DNA from: Pseudomonas hunanensis
GTDB taxonomy: Bacteria > Pseudomonadota > Gammaproteobacteria > Pseudomonadales > Pseudomonadaceae
Assembly (NCBI RefSeq): GCF_013393325.1
Contig: NZ_QJRC01000066.1
Coordinates: 61,045-125,044 of the forward strand
DNA length: 64,000 bases
Reading direction: 5' to 3'
The notes under the pieces were generated by a model that was given only the letters and a program-made list of their open reading frames with translations, ran no database searches and was not told the DNA's origin. Both the position numbers and the translations under genes were made by a program. This document shows positions 45,796 through 57,931 of this stretch, piece after piece (position 1 is the stretch's first letter; every line of letters starts with the position of its first letter).

Positions 45796-46860
45796 TCACT
45801 GGTGGTACTGCGCCGACAGTTCATGCACGGCATTGATGAACACGCCAGCATGCTCCGGGTCGACTTCCGGGGTAATGCCATGGCCCAGGTTGAATACGTG
45901 GCCTGTGCCTTGGCCATAGCTGGCCAGGATGCGCGCCACTTCCTGGCGGATGGCCTCGGGCTTGGCGTACAGCACGGTCGGGTCCATGTTGCCTTGCAGG
46001 GCCACCCTGTCACCCACGCGGCGGCGGGCGTCGCCGATCTCGCAGGTCCAGTCCAGGCCCAGTGCATCGGCACCGGCTTCGGCGATGCTTTCCAGCCACA
46101 GGCCGCCGTTCTTGGTGAACAGGATCACCGGCACCTTGCGCCCTTCGTGCTCGCGGATCAGGCCGCTGACGATCTTGCGCATGTAGGCCAGGGAGAATTC
46201 CTGGTAGGCCGCCGCCGACAGGTTGCCGCCCCAGGTATCGAAAATTTGCACAGCCTGAGCACCGGCCAGAATCTGGCCGTTCAGGTAGCTGGTGACCGAC
46301 TGGGCCAGCTTGTCCAGCAGCAGGTGCAGGGCTTGCGGGTTGTCGTAGGCCATGGCCTTGGTCTTGCGGAAGTCCTTCGACGAGCCGCCTTCAACCATGT
46401 AGGTGGCCAGGGTCCAAGGGCTGCCGGAGAAGCCGATCAACGGCACGCGGCCGTTAAGCTCGCGACGGATGGTGCTGACCGCGTCCATCACGTAGCCCAG
46501 ATCTTTTTGCGGGTCGGGGATGGGCAGTGCTTCGATGTCGGCCGGGGTGCTGATGACCTTCTTGAAACGCGGGCCTTCGCCGGTTTCGAAATACAGGCCC
46601 AGGCCCATGGCATCAGGGATGGTGAGGATGTCCGAGAACAGGATCGCTGCGTCCAGCGGGTAGCGGTCCAGCGGCTGCAGGGTGACCTCGCAGGCAAACT
46701 GCGGGTTCATGCACAGGCTCATGAAGTCACCGGCCTTGGCGCGGCTGGCGCGGTACTCCGGCAGGTAGCGGCCGGCCTGGCGCATCATCCACACCGGGGT
46801 AACGTCTACGGGTTGCTTGAGCAGAGCACGCAGGAAACGATCGTTCTTCAGGGCAGTCAT
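45796..46860 (-). CDS. hemE: uroporphyrinogen decarboxylase
   Basis: Cytosolic enzyme that removes four carboxyl groups from uroporphyrinogen III to give coproporphyrinogen III in haem synthesis. 354 residues with the family signatures [16 protein letters not shown] (residues 21-36) and [18 protein letters not shown] (about 139-156), plus [10 protein letters not shown] and HNLGHGI-like [20 protein letters not shown] near the C-terminus. Transcribed alone downstream of the gltD terminator. Confidence 0.97.
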   Translation of the reverse strand: MTALKNDRFLRALLKQPVDVTPVWMMRQAGRYLPEYRASRAKAGDFMSLCMNPQFACEVTLQPLDRYPLDAAILFSDILTIPDAMGLGLYFETGEGPRFKKVISTPADIEALPIPDPQKDLGYVMDAVSTIRRELNGRVPLIGFSGSPWTLATYMVEGGSSKDFRKTKAMAYDNPQALHLLLDKLAQSVTSYLNGQILAGAQAVQIFDTWGGNLSAAAYQEFSLAYMRKIVSGLIREHEGRKVPVILFTKNGGLWLESIAEAGADALGLDWTCEIGDARRRVGDRVALQGNMDPTVLYAKPEAIRQEVARILASYGQGTGHVFNLGHGITPEVDPEHAGVFINAVHELSAQYHQ

Positions 46861-46903
46861 GTCGGCATCCGGAAAAATAGTGCGGGCATTTTCTCAGACG
46901 CAC

Positions 46904-46940
46904 AAAGAAAAGGCACGGCTGTTTGCCGTGCCTTTTCTCT
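46904..46940 (-). terminator. gltBD terminator
   Basis: AAAAGGCACGGC-AAACA-GCCGTGCCTTTT on the minus strand followed by CTTTGTG; A/T runs on both sides. It lies 48 bp after the gltD stop and 44 bp upstream of hemE. Confidence 0.88.
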
Positions 46941-46960
46941 ATGGGTATGTCTTGGATCAA

Positions 46961-46982
46961 TAGATTTTGTATACAAAATCTA
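46961..46982. promoter_or_regulatory. 22-bp perfect palindrome (TTGTATACAA core) after gltD
   Basis: TAGATTTTGTA followed by its exact complement TACAAAATCTA. The TTGTATACAA centre resembles operators of GntR/FadR-type regulators. It starts 7 bp after the gltD stop codon, with the terminator between it and hemE, so it is not an obvious operator for either gene. Confidence 0.55.
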
Positions 46983-46988
46983 AAACAG

Positions 46989-48410
<1,422 letters not shown>

Positions 48411-48513
48411 TCAAAACCTCTTTACCGCAGTTGCCAGCCCTAGGCTGCAAGCTGCAAGACGATCACTTGAGCACGACGGACCCCGCGCACGGGGCCGTCA
48501 CTTGCAGCTGTTC

Positions 48514-51500
48514 TTACTGCGGGTTGGCACGGGTGCTGGACAGCAGTTGCTTCAGGTTGGCTGCCTTCGGCTTCACCAGCCAGAAGCGCCGCACGTAGTC
48601 GTCCAGGTTCTCCGAGAGCTCACGCCCCCACTCGCTGCCGGTCTCTTCCACGTACTCGGCAAGGACGCGCGCCAAGTGGCTGCGGTAAGCCTCCATCGCT
48701 TCACCACTGATGCGCTGAATTTCCACCAGCTCATGGTTGAGTTTGTCGACGAAGGTGTTGTCCATGTCGAGCACGTAGGCGAAGCCGCCAGTCATGCCAG
48801 AACCGAAGTTGTAACCGGTCTTGCCCAAGACGCAGACAAAGCCACCGGTCATGTACTCACAGCAGTGATCGCCAGTGCCCTCGACAACAGCGTGGGCGCC
48901 GGAGTTACGCACAGCGAAGCGCTCGCCCGCGGTACCGGCGGCAAACAGCTTGCCGCCAGTGGCACCGTACAGGCAGGTGTTGCCGACGATGGCGCTGTGC
49001 TGGGTTTCGAACGGGCTGCCGGCTGGCGGCACGATGGTGACCTTGCCACCGGTCATGCCCTTGCCGACGTAGTCGTTGGCATCACCTTGCAGGTGCAGGT
49101 TCAGGCCGCCGGCGTTCCATACGCCGAAGCTCTGGCCCGCAGTACCCTTGAAGCGGAAGGTGATCGGGTTGGCGGCCATGCCCTGGTTGCCGTACAGCTT
49201 GGCGATTTCGCCAGAGATACGGGCACCGATGGAACGGTCGCAGTTGCAGATGTCGAGGTCGAACTCGCCACCGGCCTGGTCGCGAATCGCTGGCAGGGCC
49301 ATTTCCACCATTTTCTCGGCCAACTCGCCCTTGTCGAACGGCGGGTTCTTGTCGACTTCGCAGAACTGCGGCTTGTCTGCCGGAATGTGCGAGCTGCCCA
49401 GCAGCGGCGACAGGTCCAGGTACTGCTGGCGCTCGGTGTCGCCTGGCAGTACGTCGAGCAGGTCGGTACGGCCGATCAGTTCGCCGAGGCTGCGCACGCC
49501 CAGCTTGGCCAGCCACTCACGGGTTTCTTCGGCAACGAAGGTGAAGAAGTTGATCACCATGTCGACGGTGCCGATGTAGTGGTCCTTGCGCAGCTTGTCG
49601 TTCTGGGTGGCTACGCCGGTGGCGCAGTTGTTCAGGTGGCAGATACGCAGGTACTTGCAGCCCAGGGCGATCATTGGTGCGGTGCCGAAGCCGAAGCTTT
49701 CGGCGCCGAGGATGGCTGCCTTGATCACGTCCAGGCCAGTTTTCAGGCCACCGTCGGTCTGTACCCGTACCTTGCCGCGCAGGTCGTTGCCGCGCAGGGT
49801 CTGGTGGGTTTCAGCCAGGCCCAGTTCCCATGGGGCGCCAGCGTACTTGATCGAGGTCAGCGGCGACGCACCAGTGCCACCGTCGTAACCGGAAATGGTG
49901 ATCAGGTCTGCATAAGCCTTGGCCACACCAGCGGCAATCGTACCGACGCCAGCCTCGGCCACCAATTTGACCGACACCAGCGCCTGCGGGTTGACCTGCT
50001 TGAGGTCGTAGATCAGCTGGGCAAGGTCTTCGATCGAGTAGATATCGTGGTGCGGCGGCGGTGAGATCAGGGTCACGCCAGGTACCGCATAGCGCAGCTT
50101 GGCGATCAGGCCGTTGACCTTGCCGCCCGGCAGCTGGCCGCCCTCACCGGGCTTGGCGCCCTGGGCAACCTTGATCTGCAGCACCTCGGCGTTGACCAGG
50201 TATTCCGGGGTCACACCAAAGCGGCCGGTGGCCACCTGCTTGATCTTCGAGCTCTTGATGGTGCCGTAGCGCGACGGGTCTTCACCGCCCTCACCGGAGT
50301 TGGAACGCGCACCCAGGCGGTTCATGGCTTCGGCCAACGCTTCGTGGGCTTCCGGCGACAGTGCGCCCAGCGAGATACCGGCGGAATCGAAGCGCTTGAG
50401 GATAGCCTCCAGCGGTTCGATCTGCTCCAGCGCCAGTGGCTGGTCGGCCACTTTCACTTTCAGCAGGTCGCGGATCATCGATACCGGGCGCTGGTCGACC
50501 AGCGTGGTGTATTCCTTGAACTTGGCGTAGTCGCCCTGCTGCACAGCGGCTTGCAGGGTGTTGACCACATCCGGGTTGTAAGCGTGGTATTCGCCACCGT
50601 GGACGAACTTCAGCAGGCCACCTTGCTGAATCGGCTTGCGCGCGCTCCAGGCTTCGGCCGCCAGCAGCTTCTGGTCGCTTTCCAGGTCAACGAAACGCGC
50701 CCCCTTGATGCGGCTGGACACACCCTTGAAGCTCAGACCGACCACTTCTTCGGCCAAACCGATGGCTTCGAACAGCTGCGCACCACGGTACGAGGCGATG
50801 GTGGAGATACCCATCTTCGACAGGATCTTCAGCAGGCCTTTGGAGATGCCTTTGCGGTAGTACTTGAAGACTTCGTCCAGGTCGCCCAGCACTTCGCCGG
50901 TGCGGATCAGGTCGGCCAGTACTTCATACGCCAGGTACGGGTAAACGGCCGAGGCACCGAAGCCCAGCAGCACAGCGAAATGATGCGGGTCACGGGCGGT
51001 GGCGGTTTCCACCAGGATGTTGCTGTCGCAACGCAGGCCTTGCTCGGTCAGGCGGTGATGCACCGCACCAACGGCCAACGACGCATGCACAGGCAGCTTG
51101 CCTGGGGCGATATAACGGTCGCTCAGCACCAGCTGGGTCTTGCCCGCGCGCACAGCCTCTTCGGCCTGGTCGGCGATGTTGCGAATGGCCGCTTCCAGGC
51201 CGATGCCCTGCTCGTAATTGAGGTCGATCAGCTGGCGGTCGAAGCCTTCGCGCTCCAGGTTCATCAGCGAACGCCACTTGGCGGGCGAAATGACCGGCGA
51301 GCTGAGGATGACCCGCGATGCGTGCTCCGGGGACTCCTGGAAGATGTTGCGCTCGGCACCCAGGCAGATTTCCAGCGACATCACGATCGCTTCACGCAGC
51401 GGATCGATCGGTGGGTTGGTCACCTGAGCGAACTGCTGGCGGAAGAAATCGTACGGCGACCGCACACGCTGCGACAGCACGGCCATTGGCGTGTCGTCAC

Positions 51501-52959
51501 CCATCGAGCCAACGGCTTCCTGGCCCTGCTCACCCAGCGGGCGCAGCACCTGGTCACGCTCTTCGAAGGTGACCTGGAACATCTTCATGTATTGCTTGAG
51601 CTGGTCAGCGTCGTAGCTGGCCACACCCTGGTCGTCGGTCAGCGTCGCCTGAATGCGGGTAGCGTGCTGACGCAGCCAGCGCTTGTACGGGTGACGCGAC
51701 TTAAGGCGGTTGTCGATGGCGTCGGTGTCGAGGATCTGGCCGGTTTCGGTGTCCACGGCAAGGATTTGACCTGGGCCGACACGGCCCTTGGCCAGCACCT
51801 CCTCAGGCTGATAGCCCCAAACGCCGATTTCCGAGGCGATGGTGATGTAGCCGTTGGTGGTGGTTACCCAGCGCGCCGGGCGCAGGCCGTTGCGGTCGAG
51901 CAGGCACACCGCGTGGCGGCCTTCGGTCATGACGATACCGGCCGGGCCATCCCACGGCTCCATGTGCATGGAGTTGTATTCGTAGAAGGCGCGCAGGTCG
52001 GCGTCCATGGTCTCGACGTTCTGCCAGGCTGGCGGTACCAGCATGCGCACGCCGCGGAACAGGTCGATGCCACCGGTGACCATCAACTCCAGCATGTTGT
52101 CCATGCTCGACGAGTCGGAACCGACGCGGTTGACCAGCGGGCCAAGCTCTTCGAGGTCGGGGATCTGGTCGTTGGCGAACTTGGTGCGACGGGCCATTGC
52201 CCAGTTGCGGTTGCCGGTGATGGTGTTGATCTCGCCGTTGTGGGCGAGGAAGCGGAACGGTTGCGCCAGCGGCCATTTCGGCAGGGTGTTGGTGGAGAAG
52301 CGCTGGTGAAACACGCAGATCGCGGTTTGCAGGCGCTCGTCACCCAGGTCTGGATAGAACGCCGCGAGATCGCGCGGCATCATCAGGCCTTTGTAGATGA
52401 TGGTCTTGTGCGAGAAGCTGCAGATGTAGTGGTCGCTATCGTGGGCGTTGGCCACCGACGAACGGCGACGGGCACTGAACAGCTTGATGGCGAATTCCTG
52501 GTCGCTCAGGCCTTCACCGCCGATGAACACCTGCTCGATCTGCGGCAGACGCTCCAGGGCCAGGCGGCCCAGCACGCTGGTGTCGATCGGCACCTTGCGC
52601 CATCCGACCAGCTTCAGGCCAGCGGCGAGGATTTCGCGGTCCATGTTAGCGCGAGCCGCTTCTGCTTTGACCGGGTCCTGGTTGAAGAACACCATGCCGA
52701 CGGCGTATTGCTTGGGCAGCTCGACGGCGAAGTGTTCCTGGGCCACGGCACGCAGAAATTGATCGGGCTTCTGCATAAGCAGACCGCAACCGTCACCGGT
52801 CTTGCCGTCGGCGTTGATGCCGCCGCGGTGGGTCATGCAAGTCAGTGCCTGCATGGCGGTTTGCAGAAGGTGGTGGCTCGGTTCACCCGTCATATGGGCG
52901 ATCAGGCCAAAACCACAGTTGTCCTTGAATTCTTCGGGATGGTACAGACCTGTTTTCAT
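48514..52959 (-). CDS. gltB: glutamate synthase (NADPH) large subunit
   Basis: Makes two glutamates from 2-oxoglutarate and glutamine, completing the GS-GOGAT cycle with glnA. 1481 residues. The N-terminal Ntn amidotransferase domain exposes Cys15 after propeptide removal ([14 protein letters not shown]). Then come the central domain, the FMN/Fe-S synthase domain ([54 protein letters not shown], and the 3Fe-4S cysteines in [20 protein letters not shown]), and a C-terminal beta-helix with repeated G-x-x-G-G ([31 protein letters not shown]). Start at 52959 chosen since it places Cys15 correctly; an ATG 13 codons upstream is unlikely. Confidence 0.97.
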   Translation of the reverse strand: MKTGLYHPEEFKDNCGFGLIAHMTGEPSHHLLQTAMQALTCMTHRGGINADGKTGDGCGLLMQKPDQFLRAVAQEHFAVELPKQYAVGMVFFNQDPVKAEAARANMDREILAAGLKLVGWRKVPIDTSVLGRLALERLPQIEQVFIGGEGLSDQEFAIKLFSARRRSSVANAHDSDHYICSFSHKTIIYKGLMMPRDLAAFYPDLGDERLQTAICVFHQRFSTNTLPKWPLAQPFRFLAHNGEINTITGNRNWAMARRTKFANDQIPDLEELGPLVNRVGSDSSSMDNMLELMVTGGIDLFRGVRMLVPPAWQNVETMDADLRAFYEYNSMHMEPWDGPAGIVMTEGRHAVCLLDRNGLRPARWVTTTNGYITIASEIGVWGYQPEEVLAKGRVGPGQILAVDTETGQILDTDAIDNRLKSRHPYKRWLRQHATRIQATLTDDQGVASYDADQLKQYMKMFQVTFEERDQVLRPLGEQGQEAVGSMGDDTPMAVLSQRVRSPYDFFRQQFAQVTNPPIDPLREAIVMSLEICLGAERNIFQESPEHASRVILSSPVISPAKWRSLMNLEREGFDRQLIDLNYEQGIGLEAAIRNIADQAEEAVRAGKTQLVLSDRYIAPGKLPVHASLAVGAVHHRLTEQGLRCDSNILVETATARDPHHFAVLLGFGASAVYPYLAYEVLADLIRTGEVLGDLDEVFKYYRKGISKGLLKILSKMGISTIASYRGAQLFEAIGLAEEVVGLSFKGVSSRIKGARFVDLESDQKLLAAEAWSARKPIQQGGLLKFVHGGEYHAYNPDVVNTLQAAVQQGDYAKFKEYTTLVDQRPVSMIRDLLKVKVADQPLALEQIEPLEAILKRFDSAGISLGALSPEAHEALAEAMNRLGARSNSGEGGEDPSRYGTIKSSKIKQVATGRFGVTPEYLVNAEVLQIKVAQGAKPGEGGQLPGGKVNGLIAKLRYAVPGVTLISPPPHHDIYSIEDLAQLIYDLKQVNPQALVSVKLVAEAGVGTIAAGVAKAYADLITISGYDGGTGASPLTSIKYAGAPWELGLAETHQTLRGNDLRGKVRVQTDGGLKTGLDVIKAAILGAESFGFGTAPMIALGCKYLRICHLNNCATGVATQNDKLRKDHYIGTVDMVINFFTFVAEETREWLAKLGVRSLGELIGRTDLLDVLPGDTERQQYLDLSPLLGSSHIPADKPQFCEVDKNPPFDKGELAEKMVEMALPAIRDQAGGEFDLDICNCDRSIGARISGEIAKLYGNQGMAANPITFRFKGTAGQSFGVWNAGGLNLHLQGDANDYVGKGMTGGKVTIVPPAGSPFETQHSAIVGNTCLYGATGGKLFAAGTAGERFAVRNSGAHAVVEGTGDHCCEYMTGGFVCVLGKTGYNFGSGMTGGFAYVLDMDNTFVDKLNHELVEIQRISGEAMEAYRSHLARVLAEYVEETGSEWGRELSENLDDYVRRFWLVKPKAANLKQLLSSTRANPQ

Positions 52960-53240
52960 AGACACATTCTCACCAGGTTCACCTCTCAACGGAGGCAAAT
53001 CTCTTTTTTAACAACCACTTACCATCCACGCCGATCAAACGCCAGCTTTTTTGCGGTGGCCATGGAAAACCATTGTTGCACAGCGACAGCGATGCCCACA
53101 AATTTTCATGTCTCACCATTGAAAATTTATGTCGCAATTTTGAATGTTTTTGCGCCATGCGCCGTGATAGCGGCTTGGCTTGAGTCTGAAGCGTTTCAGC
53201 CATGACTGCAACTAGGGGCTTGTGGCCGGCAGTCTGGGAC
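52960..53240. other. gltB upstream region
   Basis: About 280 bp of AT-rich non-coding DNA before gltB; it should contain the gltB promoter on the minus strand. I see no sigma54 element or NtrC dyad and no unambiguous -35/-10 pair. Confidence 0.5.
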
Positions 53241-53272
53241 AGAAAAGCCTGCCGCGCTCGGGCGCAGCAGGC
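53241..53272 (-). terminator. terminator after the DamX-like gene
   Basis: On the minus strand AGCCTGC...GCAGGCT forms the stem (GCGCCCGAGCGCG between) followed by TTTTCTG. It closes the aroK-aroB-damX transcript about 60 bp after the last stop. Confidence 0.8.
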
Positions 53273-53332
53273 TAGTCGAAAGCTAGAATTCGCTTAGCTA
53301 CAGGGCGGCGGGGTGATGCCGCCCGGAAGGTA

Positions 53333-54937
53333 TCAGCGGGCCGTGGCCAGCTCTTGTTGGACGCTGCCCACGGTACGTGGCCAAGGTTTACCAGCCTGGA
53401 CCTTCGCTGGCAAGTTCTTGATTGCTGCAACCGCTGCGTCGCGGTTGGCGAAGCTGCCGTAAGTGACTACATACAGTGGCTTGCCCTGCAGGTTTTTCTT
53501 GAAGTAGCGATAGTCGCTACCCTGGGCCTTGACGTATGCCTGGGCCGAAGCTTCGGAGCTGGTGCCGAGGATCTGCACCACATAATTACCTGGCTTCTGC
53601 CCCGCGTACCAACCACCACTGCCACCGCCAGCGGCCGCTGGTTTCTCGGCAGGTTTGGCGGCCGGCTTGGCCACGGCAACCTGGGTCGGCGCGGGAGCAG
53701 GCTTGGCAGGCGCAACCGGTTTTACGGATTGGGTTGCAACAGGCTTTGGCGCAGGTGCAACCGGCTGCACAGGCGCACTGGCGACTGGCTGAGCAGGCGC
53801 GGGGGCCGGGCCTGCCGGCACACCTTGCGGCGGCGCGATGGTAGTCACGGTAGGTGGTGGGTTGCCAGGCTGCAGGGCGGTATCACCTGCCGGGCTGCCT
53901 TCTTCGCCCTCGCCCATGCCTGCGGCCTGGGCCAACGGCTCGCGCATCACCGGCTGCGACTGGCCAACCAGCGGCAGCGGCATGGGCTGGGACGAGCCAG
54001 AGAACTCGATGGCAGCACCCTGCTTGCCGTCGCCCAGTGGCAACTGAGCCTGGGCGGCTGGCGCTTCGGCGGGGGCCTTGTCGCTTTTCTTGGGCATCAA
54101 TACTGCAGCCGCAACGGCGACCACGACCACAGCGGACAGCGCGAGCACATGTTTTTTAGGCATCTTGAACCCCATGGATGGTCGCTTGGCCGTCGAGCGG
54201 CTGGCGATCATGGCTTCGATCAAAGTGTCACGGGCGACCTGGTTGATATTGCCAGGCCAACCGTCGGAGTTTTCATGGATATCGGCGATCTGTTCACGGC
54301 TGAACACCTCGATGCCCCGGCCGGCGCCCTCCAGGCGCTGCTCCAGGTATTCGCGGGTTTCTTCCTCACTGTAGGGGGCAAGCTCGATGATGTGGAAGCG
54401 TTCTTCCTCGACATTGAGCTCGTCCAGCCCGGCAATCAGCGATGGCTCACCGAACAGGAACACGTGCGGGCGCCCTTCCGGCACCCCCGCCGCCAATTCC
54501 AGCAACGCTTGGAGTGCCGACTCGTCGAGTTGTTCCGCATCGTCCACCAGCAAATACACTTCCTGCCCGGTCAGTGCCAGCTGCACCACTTTGGACAGGA
54601 TCGCCTGCACTTCGGGCTGGGCCACACCAAGGTCCTGGGCGACGTGGGCGAGCATGCTGGAGGCATCGCTGGCGCTGCGGGCAGACACCACCACACTTTG
54701 CACAGCCTGTTTGTTGGTGCTGGCCACCAAGGCCTGGCGCAGCAGCGACTTACCGCTGCCCAGCGGGCCGCTGACCACCAGCATCAACTGGCTGTAGCGC
54801 GCCAGGTGGTGCAGTTGGCCGAGCACGGGCTTGCGCTGGGCCGGGAAGAACTTGAAACCGGGCACGCGGGGCGCGAACGGATCGTGGCTCAACTGGTAAT
54901 GGTCGAGAAAGGCCTCATCGGCATGCAAACTGGTCAT
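53333..54937 (-). CDS. DamX-like AAA ATPase with C-terminal SPOR domain
   Basis: 534 residues. An N-terminal AAA/GspA-like ATPase domain has LSHDPFAPRVPGFKFFPAQRKPVLGQL, Walker A SGPLGSGKS (about residue 56) and Walker B YLLVDDAEQLDE. One TM follows at about 265-285 (HVLALSAVVVVAVAAAVLMP), then a ~170-residue Pro/Ala/Val-rich periplasmic linker and a SPOR domain at the end (GNYVVQILGTSSEASAQAYVKAQG...VVTYGSFANRDAAVAAIKNLP). SPOR domains bind denuded septal peptidoglycan, so a cell-division role like DamX is likely. It follows aroB by 15 bp; aroK-aroB-damX is a conserved order. Confidence 0.9.
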   Translation of the reverse strand: MTSLHADEAFLDHYQLSHDPFAPRVPGFKFFPAQRKPVLGQLHHLARYSQLMLVVSGPLGSGKSLLRQALVASTNKQAVQSVVVSARSASDASSMLAHVAQDLGVAQPEVQAILSKVVQLALTGQEVYLLVDDAEQLDESALQALLELAAGVPEGRPHVFLFGEPSLIAGLDELNVEEERFHIIELAPYSEEETREYLEQRLEGAGRGIEVFSREQIADIHENSDGWPGNINQVARDTLIEAMIASRSTAKRPSMGFKMPKKHVLALSAVVVVAVAAAVLMPKKSDKAPAEAPAAQAQLPLGDGKQGAAIEFSGSSQPMPLPLVGQSQPVMREPLAQAAGMGEGEEGSPAGDTALQPGNPPPTVTTIAPPQGVPAGPAPAPAQPVASAPVQPVAPAPKPVATQSVKPVAPAKPAPAPTQVAVAKPAAKPAEKPAAAGGGSGGWYAGQKPGNYVVQILGTSSEASAQAYVKAQGSDYRYFKKNLQGKPLYVVTYGSFANRDAAVAAIKNLPAKVQAGKPWPRTVGSVQQELATAR

Positions 54938-54952
54938 TGCGCTGTCACAACC

Positions 54953-56050
54953 TCAAAGCTGGGCCACGATCGCGCGGTAATCCGCCGACAGCGTGGCCTG
55001 TAGAATCTCTTTCGAATAGTCGTCGGTCACTACGGCCTCGCCCATCTGGCGCAGCAGCACCAGACGCAGACGACCGTCGAGCACCTTCTTGTCGACCGCC
55101 ATGTGCTCCATGAAATGCGCCGGGGTCATTTCCTGTGGTGGCACCACCGGCAAACCTGCATCCTGCAACAGGCGGATACCGCGATCGCGCTCGGCCTGGT
55201 CGATCCAGCCAAGACGCATGGACATTTCCAGGGCCATCACCGTGCCCGCCGCCACGGCCTCGCCGTGCAACCACACGCCATAGCCCATGTGGGTTTCGAT
55301 GGCATGCCCGAAGGTATGCCCCAGGTTCAGCGTGGCCCGTACGCCCGACTCGCGCTCGTCAGCCCCCACTACTGCGGCCTTGGCCGCGCAGGAGCGGCGG
55401 ATGGCCTCGGTCAGGGCTGCCGAGTCGAGGGCGCGCAGGGCCTGCATATTGTCTTCGAGCCAGGCGAGGAACGGTTTGTCGCAAATCAGGCCGTACTTGA
55501 TCACTTCGGCCAGGCCTGCGGACAGTTCGCGCGCGGGCAGGGTCTTGAGGCTGGTGGTATCGATCAGTACCGCATTGGGCTGATAGAAGGCACCGACCAT
55601 GTTCTTGCCCAGCGGGTGATTGATGCCGGTCTTGCCGCCCACCGAAGAGTCGACCTGGGACAACAGGGTGGTCGGCACCTGGATGAAGTCGACACCGCGC
55701 TGGTAGCAAGCGGCAGCGAAGCCGGCCATGTCGCCGATCACGCCGCCGCCCAGGGCGACCACGGTGGTGCGACGATCATGGCGGGCTGTCAGCAAGCCAT
55801 CGAAAATCAGTTGCAGGGTTTCCCAATTCTTGTGGGCTTCGCCATCGGGCAACACCACCGGCAGTACCGAGTAGGCACCCAGGGTCTTGCTCAGGCGTTC
55901 GAGATACAGGGGGGCGACGGTCTCGTTGGAAACGATGGCAACCTGCCGGCCGGCAATGTGCGGCGCCAGCAGTTCGGGCTGGTCCAGCAGGCCTTCGCCA
56001 ATGTAGATCGGGTAGCTACGCTCGCCCAGGTCGACCTTTAGTGTCTGCAT
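54953..56050 (-). CDS. aroB: 3-dehydroquinate synthase
   Basis: NAD- and metal-dependent enzyme converting DAHP to 3-dehydroquinate, step two of the shikimate pathway. 365 residues: [18 protein letters not shown] start, [23 protein letters not shown]-binding [60 protein letters not shown], metal-site [12 protein letters not shown] and HGEAVAAG. The frame is open 11 codons further, but MQTLKV fits the family. It sits 95 bp after aroK. Confidence 0.97.
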   Translation of the reverse strand: MQTLKVDLGERSYPIYIGEGLLDQPELLAPHIAGRQVAIVSNETVAPLYLERLSKTLGAYSVLPVVLPDGEAHKNWETLQLIFDGLLTARHDRRTTVVALGGGVIGDMAGFAAACYQRGVDFIQVPTTLLSQVDSSVGGKTGINHPLGKNMVGAFYQPNAVLIDTTSLKTLPARELSAGLAEVIKYGLICDKPFLAWLEDNMQALRALDSAALTEAIRRSCAAKAAVVGADERESGVRATLNLGHTFGHAIETHMGYGVWLHGEAVAAGTVMALEMSMRLGWIDQAERDRGIRLLQDAGLPVVPPQEMTPAHFMEHMAVDKKVLDGRLRLVLLRQMGEAVVTDDYSKEILQATLSADYRAIVAQL

Positions 56051-56145
56051 GTATCCCCACAATGTACTTGGGCGCGGCGCCATTCGGGCAACCTGCGCGG
56101 TAACGTTGAACCTCGCCCCGGCTGGTGGCCGAGAATAGTCCCGGG

Positions 56146-56664
56146 TTAACGGGGCGGCAACTGCTGCAAGCGCTCAAGAATATCGATCACCACCATGCGT
56201 GGCGGCCGCTCATCGGTTTCCACGACCAGGTCGGCGATTTCGCGGTAGAGCGGGTCGCGGGTTTCCAGCAAGGTACGCAAGGTTGCCTCGGGATTGGCGG
56301 TACGCAGCAGCGGGCGGTTGCGGTCGCGCGCGGTGCGCCCGACCTGCTGCTCCACCGAAGCATGCAGGTAGATCACCCGGCCTCCCCGATAAAGCGCCTG
56401 ACGGTTGGCTTCACGCATCACCGCGCCGCCGCCGGTGGCCAGGACCACGCCGTCGAGCGCGCACAGCTCGGCGATCATCGCTTGCTCGCGATCACGGAAA
56501 CCCGGCTCGCCTTCCTTGTCGAAAATCCACGGGATGTTGGCGCCGCATCGCAGTTCGATTTCCTTGTCGGAATCCTTGAACAGCAGGCGCAGCTCTTTGG
56601 CCAATAGGCGTCCGATGGTGCTTTTACCAGCGCCCATGGGCCCCACAAGTATCAAATTTCGCAC
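56146..56664 (-). CDS. aroK: shikimate kinase
   Basis: Phosphorylates shikimate at the 3-hydroxyl with ATP. 172 residues: P-loop [17 protein letters not shown] (residues 6-22), shikimate-site [16 protein letters not shown], and the lid region [13 protein letters not shown]. Start is GTG 56664, four bases after the pilQ stop, with a poor Shine-Dalgarno, so translational coupling to pilQ is likely. It thus ends the pil operon and leads into aroB-damX. Confidence 0.95.
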   Translation of the reverse strand: MRNLILVGPMGAGKSTIGRLLAKELRLLFKDSDKEIELRCGANIPWIFDKEGEPGFRDREQAMIAELCALDGVVLATGGGAVMREANRQALYRGGRVIYLHASVEQQVGRTARDRNRPLLRTANPEATLRTLLETRDPLYREIADLVVETDERPPRMVVIDILERLQQLPPR

Positions 56665-56668
56665 AGAA

Positions 56669-57931
56669 TCAACGACTCACAGCAATCGCCTGGTCACTCA
56701 TGATACGCGGAGTCAGGAAGACCAGCAGCTCGGATTTTTTCTCTTGTAATGCATCGCGTCGAAACAGCCGCCCAACATACGGCAGATCGCCGAAAAATGG
56801 CACCTTGTCGACCACATTGTTTTGCGAAGTCGAGTAAACGCCACCAATCACGATCGTTTCGCCATCAGCCACACGAACCTTGGCATTTACCTCGTTCTTG
56901 CGGATCGGCGGTACGTTGTTCAAGGCATTGACGTAATCCGGCTCGTCCTTGGTCACCCTGACGGTCATGATCACCTTATTGTCCGGGGTGATCTGCGGGG
57001 TAACTTCCAACGACAGCGACGCTTCGCGAAAAGATACCGAGGTCGCACCGCTTTGGCTGGTTTCCTGGTAAGGCACCTCGGTTCCCTTGAGGATCCTCGC
57101 CGTTTCCTTGTCGGCCGTGACCACCTTGGGCTGCGAAATGATCTCGCCGTTACCACTCTTTTCCATGGCGCTGAGCTCAAGGTCCAGCAACACGTCCCCG
57201 CGCAATAACCCAAGGCCGATACTGCCGCCGGCACGCTCGACGCCGAGATCGACGAACAATTCTTTGCCTGGCCGCAGTTGCGCGCCGTATAGCGGCCCGC
57301 CCCAGCGCACCCCCAGGCTCTTCTCGTAATCGACGTTGGCCTCGACGATACGCGCCTCGATCGCTACCTGGCGCACCGGCACATCCAACTGCGTCACCAG
57401 TTGCCGCAATTCGGCCAGGCGGTCGGCAGGCATGTGCACCACCAGGGTATTGGTGCGCTCATCGACACTCAGGCTACCCGTGAGAATACCGTCACCCACC
57501 AGGCTCGACTGTAGCAACTCCGCCAAATCGGCAGCCTTGGCGTGGTGGATAGGCAGCAGTTCCCGACGCAAAGGTTGCAACTGCGCTTCCAGCACTTGCC
57601 CCGCACGGGTCTCGGCTGACTGTGCGGCAAAGTCGGCGGCAGGCGCCACCAACAGCACATTACCCTCCTGGCGCCGAGCCAGGCCCTTGCTGCGCAACAC
57701 CAGGTCCAGTGCCTGATCCCACGGCACGTCCTGCAAGCGCATCGTGACGTTGCCTTGCACCGCATCGCTGGCTACCAGGTTTACCCCGGCATAGTCCGCC
57801 AGTACCTGCAGTACCGCGCGCACCTCTACATCCTGAAAGTTCAACGACAGCGGCTCACCCTCATAAGACGTCGCCGACGCCAGCGGAACCGACAGCAGGG
57901 TTGCCAGCAGATATTTCATCCACGTTTTCAT
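56669..57931 (-). CDS. pilQ: short type IV pilus secretin PilQ
   Basis: Outer-membrane secretin, 420 residues against about 700 in P. aeruginosa. It has a signal peptide ([16 protein letters not shown]), a secretin/TonB short N-terminal domain ([26 protein letters not shown]), an N1-type domain, and the full C-terminal secretin domain ([16 protein letters not shown]... [25 protein letters not shown] ... [26 protein letters not shown]). The N-terminal AMIN peptidoglycan-binding domains are absent. The start lies inside the preceding pilO-pilP gene (71-bp overlap); MKYLLATLL at 57919 is an alternative start. Confidence 0.92.
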   Translation of the reverse strand: MKTWMKYLLATLLSVPLASATSYEGEPLSLNFQDVEVRAVLQVLADYAGVNLVASDAVQGNVTMRLQDVPWDQALDLVLRSKGLARRQEGNVLLVAPAADFAAQSAETRAGQVLEAQLQPLRRELLPIHHAKAADLAELLQSSLVGDGILTGSLSVDERTNTLVVHMPADRLAELRQLVTQLDVPVRQVAIEARIVEANVDYEKSLGVRWGGPLYGAQLRPGKELFVDLGVERAGGSIGLGLLRGDVLLDLELSAMEKSGNGEIISQPKVVTADKETARILKGTEVPYQETSQSGATSVSFREASLSLEVTPQITPDNKVIMTVRVTKDEPDYVNALNNVPPIRKNEVNAKVRVADGETIVIGGVYSTSQNNVVDKVPFFGDLPYVGRLFRRDALQEKKSELLVFLTPRIMSDQAIAVSR

